DNA of 7,896 nt from Limnohabitans sp. (GCA_015657605.1 JACDQO010000520.1:1-7896); one strand, 5' to 3'. Counted from the first letter of the stretch, positions 1 to 7,574 are shown. Program-made: numbers and translations. The notes: generated by a model not told the origin, from the letters alone.

Positions 1-2367
1 GCGTTCAATTCGCGCGATGGGGGCTTCTTCTTGACCACCGTGGGCCGGGTGCAAACGCCCACGCTGGCTGTGGTGGTCGAGCGCGAAGAACAGATCCGCA
101 AATTCATCAGCCGCGACTATTGGGAAATCCACGCCGAGTTCGCCGCCGCCGCGGGCTCCTATCCGGGCAAGTGGTTCGACCCGGCTTGGAAAAAAGAAGA
201 GGACGCTGAAAAGAAAGCCGACCGGAAGTGGACCGCTGCCGAGGCGCAAGCCATCGTCGATGCGGTGCGCGGCAAAACCGCCAGCGTGACCGAAGAGGCC
301 ACACCCACCACGCAAGCCAGCCCCGGCCTGTTTGACCTGACCAGCCTGCAGCGCGAGGCCAACGGCAAATTCGGCTTCTCGGCCAAGACCACGCTGGCCT
401 TGGCGCAAAGCCTGTACGAGCGCCACAAGGCACTGACCTACCCGCGAACAGATTCACGCCACCTGCCCGAAGACTATGTGCCCGTGGCCAAACAAACCTT
501 CGAGATGCTGGCCGACAGCGGCATGAAGCACCTGGCCCCGCACGCGCTCACGGCGCTGAACAACAACTACGTGCGCAAGATCCCGCGCGTGTTCGACAAC
601 AAAAAGGTCTCGGACCACTTCGCCATCATCCCCACGCTGCAAGCGCCCAGTGGCCTGTCAGAGGCCGAGCAAAAGCTCTACGACCTGGTGGTGCGCCGTT
701 TCATGGCGGTGTTCTTCCCCAGTGCCGAATACCAGGTCACCACCCGCATCAGCGTGGCGGCGGGCCACAGCTTCAAGACCGTGGGCAAGGTCTTGGTCAA
801 ACCCGGTTGGTTGGCCATCTATGGCAAAGAAGCCGCCGCCGAAGTGGAAGACGCCAAAGACGGCGACAAGGGCCAGAACCTGGTGCCGGTTCAGCCGGGT
901 GAACAGGTCGGCGTCGAGTCGGTCGAGGCCAAGGGCCTGAAGACCCGGCCACCGGCCCGTTATTCAGAAGCCACCTTGTTGGGCGCCATGGAAGGCGCAG
1001 GCAAATTGGTGGACGACGACGAACTGCGCGAGGCCATGCAGGAAAAAGGCTTGGGCACGCCAGCCACCCGCGCGGCCATCATCGAGGGCTTGCTGAACGA
1101 AAAATACATGCTGCGCGAAGGCCGCGAGATGATCCCGACGGCCAAGGCCTTCCAGCTCATGACGCTGCTGCGCGGCTTGCAGGTGGAAGAACTCTCCAAA
1201 CCTGAATTGACGGGCGAGTGGGAATACAAGCTGGCCCAAATGGAACAAGGCAAATTGAGCCGCGCCACCTTCATGGCCGAGATCGCGGCCATGACCGAGC
1301 ACATCGTCAAGAAGGCCAAAGAGTACGACCGCGACACCGTGCCCGGTGACTACGCCACGGTGACCACGCCCTGCCCCAATTGCGGCGGTGTGGTGAAAGA
1401 AAACTACCGCAGGTACACCTGCACGGGTGCAGACGGCGCGAGCGACGGCTGCGGCTTCTCCTTTGGCAAATCACCTGCAGGCCGTACCTTTGAGCCGGCC
1501 GAGGTGGAGCAGTTCATGCGCGACAAGAAAATCGGTCCATTGGACGGCTTCCGATCCAAGGCGGGTTGGCCTTTTGTGGCCGAGATGGCGCTCAAGTACA
1601 ACGAAGAGGAAAAGAACTGGAAGCTTGAGTTCGACTTCGGTGACGACAAGAAAAACGAAGAGAGCGGCGAGATCGTCGAGTTCAGCGACGAAGCCCTGGG
1701 CGCTTGCCCCAAATGCGGAAGCCCGGTGCACGAGCACGGCAGCAACTACGTGTGCAGCAAAGCTGTGCCCACCAACGAACAGCCTACGCCCAGCTGCGAT
1801 TTCAAGACCGGCAAACTCATCTTGCAGCAGCCGATCGAGCGTGAGCAGGTCGCGAAACTGTTGACCAGCGGCAAAACCGATGTGCTCGACAAATTCGTCA
1901 GCAACCGCACGCGACGCAGCTTCAAGGCCATGTTGGCCTGGAACCCTGAAGAGGGCAAAGTGACGTTTGAATTTGAGCAGCGCGAAGGGGGTAAAAAATA
2001 TCCACCCCGCAAAACAGCGGCCAAAAAGACACCGTTTGGCAAGCCCGCAGCCAAGAAGGCCGCCGTCAAAACCGCCAAAGCCCCGGCCGCTAAAAAAGCC
2101 GCCAAGCCTGCTGCCGAGAAGGCGCCGCGCAAAGCCGCAGTGGGCACCTTGAAGCCCAGCGCTTCATTGGCCGCCGTGATCGGTGAGGGCACTTATGCGC
2201 GCACCGAAGTGGTCAAGAAAATCTGGGACTACATCAAGGCCAATGGTCTGCAAGACCCGGCCGACAAGCGTTCGATCAAGGCCGATGACAAGCTGAAAGC
2301 GGTGTTCGGCAAAGACCAGGCCACCATGTTCGAGCTGGCCGGCATCATTGGCAAACACCTGAGCTGA
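1..2367 (+). CDS. topB: DNA topoisomerase III (type IA), 5'-truncated, with C-terminal SWIB domain
   Basis: Type IA topoisomerases cut one DNA strand through a 5'-phosphotyrosine link and pass another through, removing negative supercoils or decatenating DNA. The frame is open from base 1, so the gene begins before the window; the N-terminal Toprim domain and start codon are missing and 788 residues remain (numbered from the window edge). The GRVQTPTL motif of the central domain is near residue 15. The catalytic tyrosine is Tyr147 in TYPRTDS (439-441). Two Cys4 zinc fingers follow: CPNC near 458 with later Cys at 1420 and 1450, and CPKC near 569 with later Cys at 1753 and 1795. Each is followed by a topoisomerase C-terminal repeat (FRSKAGWPF and FVSNRTRRSFKA). 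A Lys/Ala/Pro-rich linker (about 2000-2145) joins a SWIB/MDM2-like domain of about 70 residues that ends the protein. Topoisomerase III is preferred over TopA from the overall look of the core, but the missing N-terminus limits that choice. The gene converges on the next one, with 13 bp between stops. Confidence 0.9.
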   Translation, partial: AFNSRDGGFFLTTVGRVQTPTLAVVVEREEQIRKFISRDYWEIHAEFAAAAGSYPGKWFDPAWKKEEDAEKKADRKWTAAEAQAIVDAVRGKTASVTEEATPTTQASPGLFDLTSLQREANGKFGFSAKTTLALAQSLYERHKALTYPRTDSRHLPEDYVPVAKQTFEMLADSGMKHLAPHALTALNNNYVRKIPRVFDNKKVSDHFAIIPTLQAPSGLSEAEQKLYDLVVRRFMAVFFPSAEYQVTTRISVAAGHSFKTVGKVLVKPGWLAIYGKEAAAEVEDAKDGDKGQNLVPVQPGEQVGVESVEAKGLKTRPPARYSEATLLGAMEGAGKLVDDDELREAMQEKGLGTPATRAAIIEGLLNEKYMLREGREMIPTAKAFQLMTLLRGLQVEELSKPELTGEWEYKLAQMEQGKLSRATFMAEIAAMTEHIVKKAKEYDRDTVPGDYATVTTPCPNCGGVVKENYRRYTCTGADGASDGCGFSFGKSPAGRTFEPAEVEQFMRDKKIGPLDGFRSKAGWPFVAEMALKYNEEEKNWKLEFDFGDDKKNEESGEIVEFSDEALGACPKCGSPVHEHGSNYVCSKAVPTNEQPTPSCDFKTGKLILQQPIEREQVAKLLTSGKTDVLDKFVSNRTRRSFKAMLAWNPEEGKVTFEFEQREGGKKYPPRKTAAKKTPFGKPAAKKAAVKTAKAPAAKKAAKPAAEKAPRKAAVGTLKPSASLAAVIGEGTYARTEVVKKIWDYIKANGLQDPADKRSIKADDKLKAVFGKDQATMFELAGIIGKHLS

Positions 2368-2380
2368 GAGGGTCAACGCC

Positions 2381-4275
2381 TCACGGTGCGTGCAGCACCA
2401 GCTTCACGGGCAAAGCGTCGAGTTGGGGCTTGAGTGCCTTCCAAGCAGTAACAGGCGTGGCGCGGGCGTCCACCTCCACCGGTGCATCGCCTGCCGCATG
2501 CACCTGTGGCCATTGCGCGGCCTCAAGCTGCAAGGGTGCTAAGGTGTTGTGGATCAGTTTCTGGGCCACCGCCGCTGTGGCCAGCGTGCGCAGTTCGGGC
2601 TTGTAAATTTTGCCCACGTTGGTCACCGGCATGGCGCTCAGCACCGTGATCGATTTGGGTTTGGCGGGGCCTTCGTCCACACGCTCGGCCGTGAAGGCGA
2701 GCAACTCGGCTTCGGTCACACGGCTGCCGGGTTTGAGGGTGGCAAAGGCCACAGGCAACTCGCCCGCGTAGGCATCTGGCGCACCGATCGCCGCACACAA
2801 GGCCACCGCCGGATGCGCTCCCAAGGCGTCTTCGATCACTTTGGGGTCGATGTTGTGGCCACTGCGGATGATCAGGTCCTTGGCCCGGCCCGACAGGTGC
2901 AGGCGGCCTTGCGGGTCGATGAAGCCCACATCGCCCGTGATGAGCCAGCCGTCGGGTGTGAAGCTGCGGGCGGTCTCAGCGGCATCCAAATAGCCTGAAA
3001 ACAAATTCGGCCCTTGGTAGAGCACCATGCCTTTGTCGCCTGTGGGCAGGGTCTGCGATGTGGCTTGGTCATCGCTGCTCAGCGCCACGATGCGCACACG
3101 CGCATGCGGCAAAGGCCAACCCACACAACCTGCGGGCGCGCTCAAGCCCGGCGGGGCCACGGTGCTCAGGCCTGCGGTTTCGGTCATGCCCAGGCTCTCG
3201 TTGATGTGCAAACCGAAGGCTTGTTCAAAGCGCTGCGCCAGCTCGGGCGGCAGCGGCGCCGCGCCTGTGCGCACGGCACGCAGGGTGGAAATGTCGGCCC
3301 CCTGCAGCGGCACGCCTGCGAGGGCGGCCAGCACCGTGGGCACGCCTGACATGAGTGTGCAGCGGTGGTGGGCCACCAGTTGCCAATAGTTGTGCACCAC
3401 CTCGCGGTTGCGAAACAAGGCCTCGGTCGGAATGACCACATGCATGCCGACGGCCAGCGAACACAAGGCCCCGGGCAACACGCCGGCCACATGGAACAGC
3501 GGGTAACCGTTGATCGTCACATCGCTGGCCTGAAAGCCCTGCATCGTGGCGTTGGCCCAAGCGGTGAAGACCTGCGCGCCATGGCTGTGCTTGGCCAGTT
3601 TGGGGGCGCCAGTGGTGCCGCCTGTGTGAAAGTAGGCCGCGATGTCCGTGGGCTGAAACACCCGTTGGCTGAGCAGGCGGTCGTCCACTTGCGTGGCCCG
3701 CAGGGTGTGGAAGTCTTGGGCACCTGCAGGCAGAACGGCGCTTTCTGTAAGTGGGCCTCCGTCCGGGTGCACCAGCAACACCGCCTTCAAACTGGGCAAT
3801 TGGGTTTGCAGGCGCAAGGCTTTGGCCCGCAGCTGGCTGTCGTCTTCGGCGCCATGCGCGATCAGCACTTTGGCTTGGCTGGCCCGCAGCAGCGACAGCA
3901 GTTTTTCGTCACTGAGCAAGGGGTTGAGCGGCTGCACAATGCCCGCTGCTTCGCCGCCCCAAAGCGCCAGGTGGTAGGCCAAGCCGCCGGGCAAGAGAAC
4001 GCCAACGGCATCCTGCGGGCCCACACCCAGCTGGTGCAGCAAATTGGCGGTTTGGTGGATGCCTTGCAGCAAGCAGCGGTAGGTCCAGGTGGTGGACGCA
4101 CCGCCGGGCTGTCCCGTGTGCAAAAGGTCAGCGCAGGCCGGTCGGCATGGACTTGGGCGCTGGCACGGATCAGCTCATAGGTGCTGGCCCAAGGCATGGC
4201 CTCGGCCAGCGGTGTGGCCTCGATGCGGTGGATATCGGCCAGGGTTTGAACGGGAGATGAAACAGTCAGGTGCAT
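2381..4275 (-). CDS. AMP-dependent acyl-CoA synthetase/ligase, frame broken by one apparent missing base
   Basis: ANL-superfamily enzymes activate a carboxylic acid with ATP to an acyl-adenylate and then form the CoA thioester; the substrate cannot be read from sequence. The start is ATG at 4275-4273. The first 51 residues (through ADRPALTF) lie in one frame and the remaining 580 in another. Adding one T to the minus-strand T run at 4125-4122 joins them (ALTF-LHTGQPGG) into 631 residues. Motifs in the joined protein are the P-loop TGGTTGAPK (218-226), NESLGMTET (359-367), GWLITGD (443-449), GRAKDLII (463-470) and the C-terminal adenylation lysine in NVGKIYK (about 556). About 70 residues follow the usual end of the C-terminal subdomain. 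All catalytic motifs are intact, so the break is more likely a sequence error than a dead gene. The gene is divergent from the dehydratase and convergent with topB, so it is probably monocistronic. Confidence 0.9.
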
Positions 4276-4392
4276 GCGCGATGTTAGCCACCGCCTGCGG
4301 CTGGCTTTGTCTCACAAGTGGCAAGCCGGTGCTTTTCAAACCGCCAGTCATGTCAACATGTCCACTTTGTCGTCAACATTCAGGGATCACCC
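4276..4392. promoter_or_regulatory. divergent intergenic region with 20-bp-spaced direct repeat
   Basis: This 117-bp region must carry start signals for both the acyl-CoA synthetase (-) and the dehydratase (+). It contains GTCAACAT twice, at 4352-4359 and 4372-4379, exactly 20 bp start to start, about two DNA helical turns. The first copy also sits in the inverted repeat CATGT-CA-ACATG (4349-4360). TTGACA, a perfect -35 hexamer, reads on the minus strand at 4356-4351, but no good -10 follows at normal spacing. AGGGA at 4382-4386 is a plausible ribosome binding site for the ATG at 4393. A regulator binding site is an inference. Confidence 0.4.
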
Positions 4393-5366
4393 ATGCACGA
4401 TGCCAGCGCCCTCCCCACTTTTGAAGACGTCCTGGCCGCTGCCGCGCGGCTGCAAGGGCATGCCCACCGCACGCCGGTGCTGCAATCGCGCACGCTCAAC
4501 GCGCAGTTGCGCGCCCAGGTCTTCATCAAGTGCGAAAACTTTCACGCATGGGTGCCTTCAAGTTCCGGGGGGGCTTCAACGCCCTGTCTCGGCTGACACC
4601 AGCCGAGCGCCAAGCCGGGGTGGTGGCTTACTCATCGGGCAACCACGCACAGGCCGTGGCCTTGTCAGCGCAAATTCTGGACATCCCGGCCACGATCGTC
4701 ATGCCGCACGACGCCTCGCCCGCCAAGCTGGCGGCTACACGCGGTTATGGCGCGAAAGTGGTGGGTTACGACCGCTACAAGGACGATGCACTGGCCATTG
4801 CAAAAGGCCTGGCCGCCGAGCACGGCATGCGCTTCATACCGCCGTTTGACCATCCGGACGTGTTGAGCGGCCAAGGCACAGCGGCGCTGGAGTTGTTTCA
4901 GGAAGTGGGCGAGCTTGACGCTTTGTTCGTGTGCTTGGGCGGCGGCGGCCTGCTCAGCGGCAGCGCCCTGTCGGCCAAGGCCCTGTCTCCGGCCTGCAAG
5001 ATTTACGGCGTGGAGCCCGAAGCGGGCAACGATGTGCAACAGTCCTTGCAACAGGGCCAACGGGTGCGCATCGCGACCCCGGTGACGATTGCCGATGGCG
5101 CGCAAACGCCCATGGTCGGCGAAATCACCTTCGAGATCATTCGCCGGCTGGTGGACGCTGTGCACACCGTGACCGATGCGCAACTTGTGCAGGCCATGCG
5201 CTTTTATGCCGAGCGCATGAAGATGGTGGTCGAGCCCACAGGTTGTTTGTCACTGGCAGCGGCCATTCAGGCCAGTGAGCAGCTACAAGGTCAGCGCGTG
5301 GGCATCATTGTGAGCGGCGGCAATGTGGACCTGGGCCGCTATGCGCAGTTGCTCAGCCAAGGCTGA
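4393..5366 (+). CDS. PLP-dependent serine/threonine dehydratase family (threo-3-hydroxyaspartate ammonia-lyase / serine racemase-like), frame broken by one apparent missing base
   Basis: Fold-type II PLP enzyme that removes ammonia from a hydroxy-amino acid (threonine, serine or 3-hydroxyaspartate) to give a 2-oxo acid; some relatives racemise serine. The start ATG at 4393 has AGGGA six bases upstream. The first 50 residues, ending FIKCENF, are in one frame; the rest, from RMGAFKFRGG, are in the next. One missing base after 4544 (expected ttt-caN-cgc, Gln or His at 51) restores a 324-residue protein, a normal length for this family. PLP-binding Lys57 is in AFKFRGG, the substrate loop SSGNHAQ is at 81-87, the phosphate-binding GGGGLLSG at 183-190, and the C-terminal SGGN at 308-311. 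There is no C-terminal ACT regulatory domain, unlike biosynthetic IlvA, which favours a catabolic or hydroxyaspartate-type enzyme. Exact substrate is uncertain. The gene stands alone and converges on the response regulator with 32 bp between stops. Confidence 0.88.
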
Positions 5367-5398
5367 AACCAGGCCATCGGCTTGCACTCTTTGGCGGC

Positions 5399-6031
5399 TC
5401 AGTCGTCTGCCAGAAGTTGGCTCAAATCAATTTGGCGGCACATGCTCATCACTTCGGCCGTGCTGTTGACTTGGAATTTTTGGTAAATGGTGGCGCGGTG
5501 TTTCTTGGCTGTGTTGGGCTGTGTGCCTGTGATCTGGGCAATGTCCATGTTGGTTTTGCCCTCTGCAATCAGCATAAACACCTCTTTTTCTCGCTTGGAC
5601 AGCGTGTCGTAAGAGCGCCGTATCGCACTGATGTTGGCGAATTCAACATTTCTTTGCCGATCCAGCGCCAAGGCCCTGTCGAGGGTGGCGCACAATTTTT
5701 CGCGGTTGAAGGGCTTGAGCAAAAAGTCGACAGCCCCGAACCTGAACGCCTCGATGATTTGATCTTTGTCGCTTTCTCCGCTGATGAAGACCACTGGGGT
5801 TTTTCGGTTCAACGCCACCAAACGCGCTTGCAAATCCAGGCCATTGAGACCGGGCATTTTCATGTCCAAAAGCACCACCGCTGGCGAAATGTCCAGGGCG
5901 TTGTCCAAAAATGCTTGTGCATTGTCAAACGCATCCACGGTGTAACCCAGCAGGGTCAGCATGTTGCTGAGGTAAAACCGGATGTCGTGGTTGTCATCGA
6001 CCAAAAAGATGTGGCCAAGTCGTTGATTCAT
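5399..6031 (-). CDS. two-domain response regulator, receiver plus LuxR-type HTH (FixJ/NarL-like)
   Basis: A 210-residue DNA-binding response regulator starting at ATG 6031-6029. The frame stays open upstream to a TTG at 6097, but that adds 22 residues unlike the start of a receiver domain, while MNQRLGHIFLVDD fits well. The ribosome binding site is weak. The receiver domain (about 6-120) has the acidic pair Asp12-Asp13, phospho-acceptor Asp56 in LLDMKMPG, Ser84 in FISGE and Lys106 in LLKPF, so it should be phosphorylatable. The LuxR/GerE helix-turn-helix (about 142-205) begins LSKREKEV, continues EGKTNMDIA and contains NTAKKHRATIYQK, the recognition-helix region. No histidine kinase is in the window, so the partner is unknown. 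It lies 84 bp behind the pilin gene on the same strand and may share its transcript. Control of pilin or surface functions is only a guess from position. Confidence 0.9.
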   Translation of the reverse strand: MNQRLGHIFLVDDNHDIRFYLSNMLTLLGYTVDAFDNAQAFLDNALDISPAVVLLDMKMPGLNGLDLQARLVALNRKTPVVFISGESDKDQIIEAFRFGAVDFLLKPFNREKLCATLDRALALDRQRNVEFANISAIRRSYDTLSKREKEVFMLIAEGKTNMDIAQITGTQPNTAKKHRATIYQKFQVNSTAEVMSMCRQIDLSQLLADD

Positions 6032-6115
6032 ACCGGCATTAAGCCCCAAGGCTTTGCTGGCGCAAAAAACCTCTTTGGCGCGAGGGCACCCATGCAAGCC
6101 TCGGCCGCATCGCCA

Positions 6116-6599
6116 TCAAGGCGCTTTGCACGAGGCCGGGAGGTACTTGGCAGCCAGTCCGTTGTTGGCGGCGGGGCCGCAACGCCACGCGGCCACAGGT
6201 TTGCCGCCATCCGTGCTGCCATTGATGGCGGTGGTGCCCGTTTGAAGCGGCGTCAGAGACAGGCTGTTGGCTGTGGCGCTGGTGTTGCCACGCAAAGCTT
6301 GGTGGTTGCCCACCACGGTGATCACGCCATTGGCATCTGCAGCGATGCTGCTGACGTATTTGCTCACTTGGGGGTCGCAAGCTTTGGGCAAAACGGCCGA
6401 CACATCGGCCTCTGAAGCCGAAACAATGGCTTCGTTCACAGCGGTTTTGCAGCCGCTGGCGGCCAAAAGCATCTCGGAAACCTTGGCCCGTATGCTGTAG
6501 TCTTGGTACGCTGGGAGCGCCAAGGCGCCCAAAATGCCGGATGATCGCAATGACGATCATCAACTCAATCAATGTCAGACCTTGCTGCCTTTTTTGCAT
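6116..6599 (-). CDS. pilA: type IV pilin (PilA-like), frame broken by one apparent extra base
   Basis: Structural subunit of type IV pili, made as a prepilin, cleaved and N-methylated by prepilin peptidase and assembled from the inner membrane. The start is ATG 6599-6597, with AGGGAG about eight bases upstream. Residues 1-20 (MQKRQQG, then LTLIELMIV) are a class III signal peptide: cleavage after Gly7, with Glu at mature position 5. The frame then breaks. One extra base at 6539-6540 (atc-atc-c-ggc) shifts it; removing it gives AII-GILGALALPAYQDY and a 160-residue protein. Cysteines fall at 50, 74, 140 and 157; the last pair, in WRCGP and ASCK, frame a C-terminal disulfide loop typical of major pilins. 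Mature residue 1 is Leu rather than the usual Phe. The indel falls inside the otherwise intact hydrophobic helix, which favours a sequence error. It follows the TerC-family gene by 123 bp. A minor pilin cannot be excluded. Confidence 0.88.
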
Positions 6600-6620
6600 G
6601 GCATTTACTCCCTGAAGAAT

Positions 6621-6649
6621 GGGTGTCGATGGTAATCCATACAACACCC
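6621..6649 (-). promoter_or_regulatory. interrupted dyad just upstream of the pilin ribosome binding site
   Basis: GGGTGT and ACACCC form an outer 6-bp stem around an inner ATGG/CCAT stem with a 4-base loop, separated by a small internal loop (3 and 2 bases). The element ends about eight bases before the AGGGAG ribosome binding site of the pilin. There is no T-run after it, so it is not an intrinsic terminator. It could be a 5'-UTR hairpin or a DNA operator; the sequence cannot tell which. Confidence 0.45.
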
Positions 6650-6722
6650 AATTTCCAGTGCTCAAGGTGAGCCCTTGCGGCCCCAAGCGGTCATGCTGGA
6701 CAAGGCCAGCGCCAGGATGGGG

Positions 6723-7430
6723 TCAGGCTGTTTCTTGGGTTTGGCGGCGAGCCATGATGATCTTGCCCGCGGCCAAAACCAACAAAGCACCCGCCACGCC
6801 CAAGCCGTAGCCCCAGATCTTGTCTTGTGGGATGTAGTCGACCAAACCTGGGTCGGTTTGGATCATGGTGCCGGCAATCCAGCCCAACAACATGCCGCCC
6901 GCGACAATGATGGCGGGGAAGCGGTCCATCAACTTGAGCACCAGTTGGCTGCCCCAAACGATGATCGGGATGCTGACCAGCAAGCCAAAGATGACCAAAG
7001 GCATTTGGTGATCGGGGTTGCCAGAGCCTTGAGCGGCGCCTGCGATGGCGATCACGTTGTCCACGCTCATGACCAAGTCGGCAATGATGACGGTTTTGAC
7101 CGCGCCCCAGAGCTTGTCACTGCCCTGGATGTTGCTGTGGTCGTCGTCGGCATCGGGGGTGAGCAGTTTCACGCCGATCCAAAGCAGCAAAATCGCACCC
7201 ACAAATTTGAGGAAGGGAATCGCCAACAATGTGAGCGCAAAAAAGATCAGGATGACCCGCAAGATGATGGCACCTGCTGTGCCCCACAGGATGCCTTGTT
7301 TGCGCTGGTGATCGGGCAACTGGCGGCAAGCCAGAGCGATCACGACGGCGTTGTCGCCGCCCAGCAAGATGTCGATCATGATGATCTGGGCGACAGCAAC
7401 CCAGAACGTAGCGGTCAGAAATTCTTCCAC
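6723..7430 (-). CDS. TerC-family integral membrane protein (Alx/YjbE type)
   Basis: A 235-residue multi-pass inner-membrane protein of the TerC family, whose studied members (E. coli Alx, Bacillus YceF/YkoY) are linked to manganese export or metalation of exported proteins. It starts at GTG 7430-7428 with AAAGGA seven bases upstream. The two family half-motifs are present: GGDN at 24-27 in the first membrane segment and Asp118 with SVDN at 122-125 in the matching later segment. Hydrophobic segments lie roughly at 9-35, 47-70, 73-91, 110-131, 143-165, 173-191 and 205-225, a seven-helix pattern with an acidic loop (PDADDDH, 92-98) and a basic C-terminus. The frame is intact and the length is normal. 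It follows sucD, but an intrinsic terminator lies between, so it should have its own promoter or be controlled by read-through. A metal substrate is a family inference. Confidence 0.9.
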   Translation of the reverse strand: MEEFLTATFWVAVAQIIMIDILLGGDNAVVIALACRQLPDHQRKQGILWGTAGAIILRVILIFFALTLLAIPFLKFVGAILLLWIGVKLLTPDADDDHSNIQGSDKLWGAVKTVIIADLVMSVDNVIAIAGAAQGSGNPDHQMPLVIFGLLVSIPIIVWGSQLVLKLMDRFPAIIVAGGMLLGWIAGTMIQTDPGLVDYIPQDKIWGYGLGVAGALLVLAAGKIIMARRQTQETA

Positions 7431-7442
7431 GGTGGTCCTTTT

Positions 7443-7458
7443 GCCCGCGTGAGCGGGC
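7443..7458 (-). promoter_or_regulatory. GC-rich hairpin next to the TerC-gene ribosome binding site
   Basis: On the minus strand GCCCGC-TCAC-GCGGGC forms a perfect 6-bp all-GC stem with a 4-base loop, followed after two bases by AAGGA and then the GTG start at 7430. A stem this stable so close to the ribosome binding site could hinder translation or protect the 5' end of the mRNA. TATAAG at 7465-7460 just upstream resembles a -10 box, but no good -35 is visible. Confidence 0.5.
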
Positions 7459-7472
7459 GCTTATATGCCAAA

Positions 7473-7513
7473 CAAAAAATAAAGCCGAATTTTCCCTCAG
7501 AAAATCCGGCTTA
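7473..7513 (-). terminator. rho-independent terminator behind sucD
   Basis: The minus strand forms a 13-bp stem (7512-7500 with 7494-7482) with a 5-base loop, followed by TATTTTTTG. One position (7506/7488) is a G-U wobble in the minus-strand RNA but an A-C mismatch in plus-strand RNA, and the T-run lies on the minus side, so it acts on minus-strand transcripts. It should end the suc transcript about 60-100 bases after the sucD stop. Confidence 0.85.
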
Positions 7514-7518
7514 TATAT

Positions 7519-7550
7519 TGTGGCAAACCACATCCCTGCCAGTCGCAGGG
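7519..7550 (-). other. two small hairpins in the sucD 3' untranslated region
   Basis: CCCTGC-GACTG-GCAGGG (7550-7534, 6-bp stem) and TGTGG-TTTG-CCACA (7532-7519, 5-bp stem) sit one base apart and six bases before the terminator stem. With the terminator they make three tandem hairpins. Ahead of them, from the sucD stop to about 7551, is an AT-rich stretch with no pairing I can see. Function unknown. Confidence 0.6.
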
Positions 7551-7574
7551 CGTTTCACTGCAAAAGAATCGTTT

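Noticed and set aside
2385..2399. GGTGC-GTGCA-GCACC hairpin between topB and the acyl-CoA synthetase as a terminator
   Set aside because: Only five base pairs, inside the end of the synthetase coding region, with no T-run on either strand.
4121..4125. Programmed ribosomal frameshift in the acyl-CoA synthetase
   Set aside because: No slippery heptamer or downstream stimulatory structure was seen, the family is not known for it, and other genes in the window show similar isolated indels.
3365..4180. 271-codon open frame on the + strand opposite the acyl-CoA synthetase
   Set aside because: Antisense shadow of a well-supported gene; composition is His/Gln/Gly-rich without family motifs.
6070..6090. 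Repeated GCGCCA motif (minus strand) between pilin and response regulator as a terminator or operator
   Set aside because: It is a short direct repeat, not a dyad, and cannot form a hairpin; too short to claim as a binding site.
5417..6415. 332-codon open frame on the + strand opposite the response regulator and pilin
   Set aside because: It lies antisense to two genes with clear family motifs, has no recognisable domain, and is of the kind GC-rich coding DNA produces by chance.
6680..6722. Sigma-54 promoter for the pilin (TGGC...TTG like sequence near 6700-6716)
   Set aside because: The -12 GC is missing and several other consensus bases do not match; it is no better than expected in GC-rich DNA.
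7431..7574. Mn-sensing yybP-ykoY riboswitch ahead of the TerC gene
   Set aside because: Hairpins are present, but I do not see the conserved GGGGAGUAG-type loop of that riboswitch, so I do not name it.
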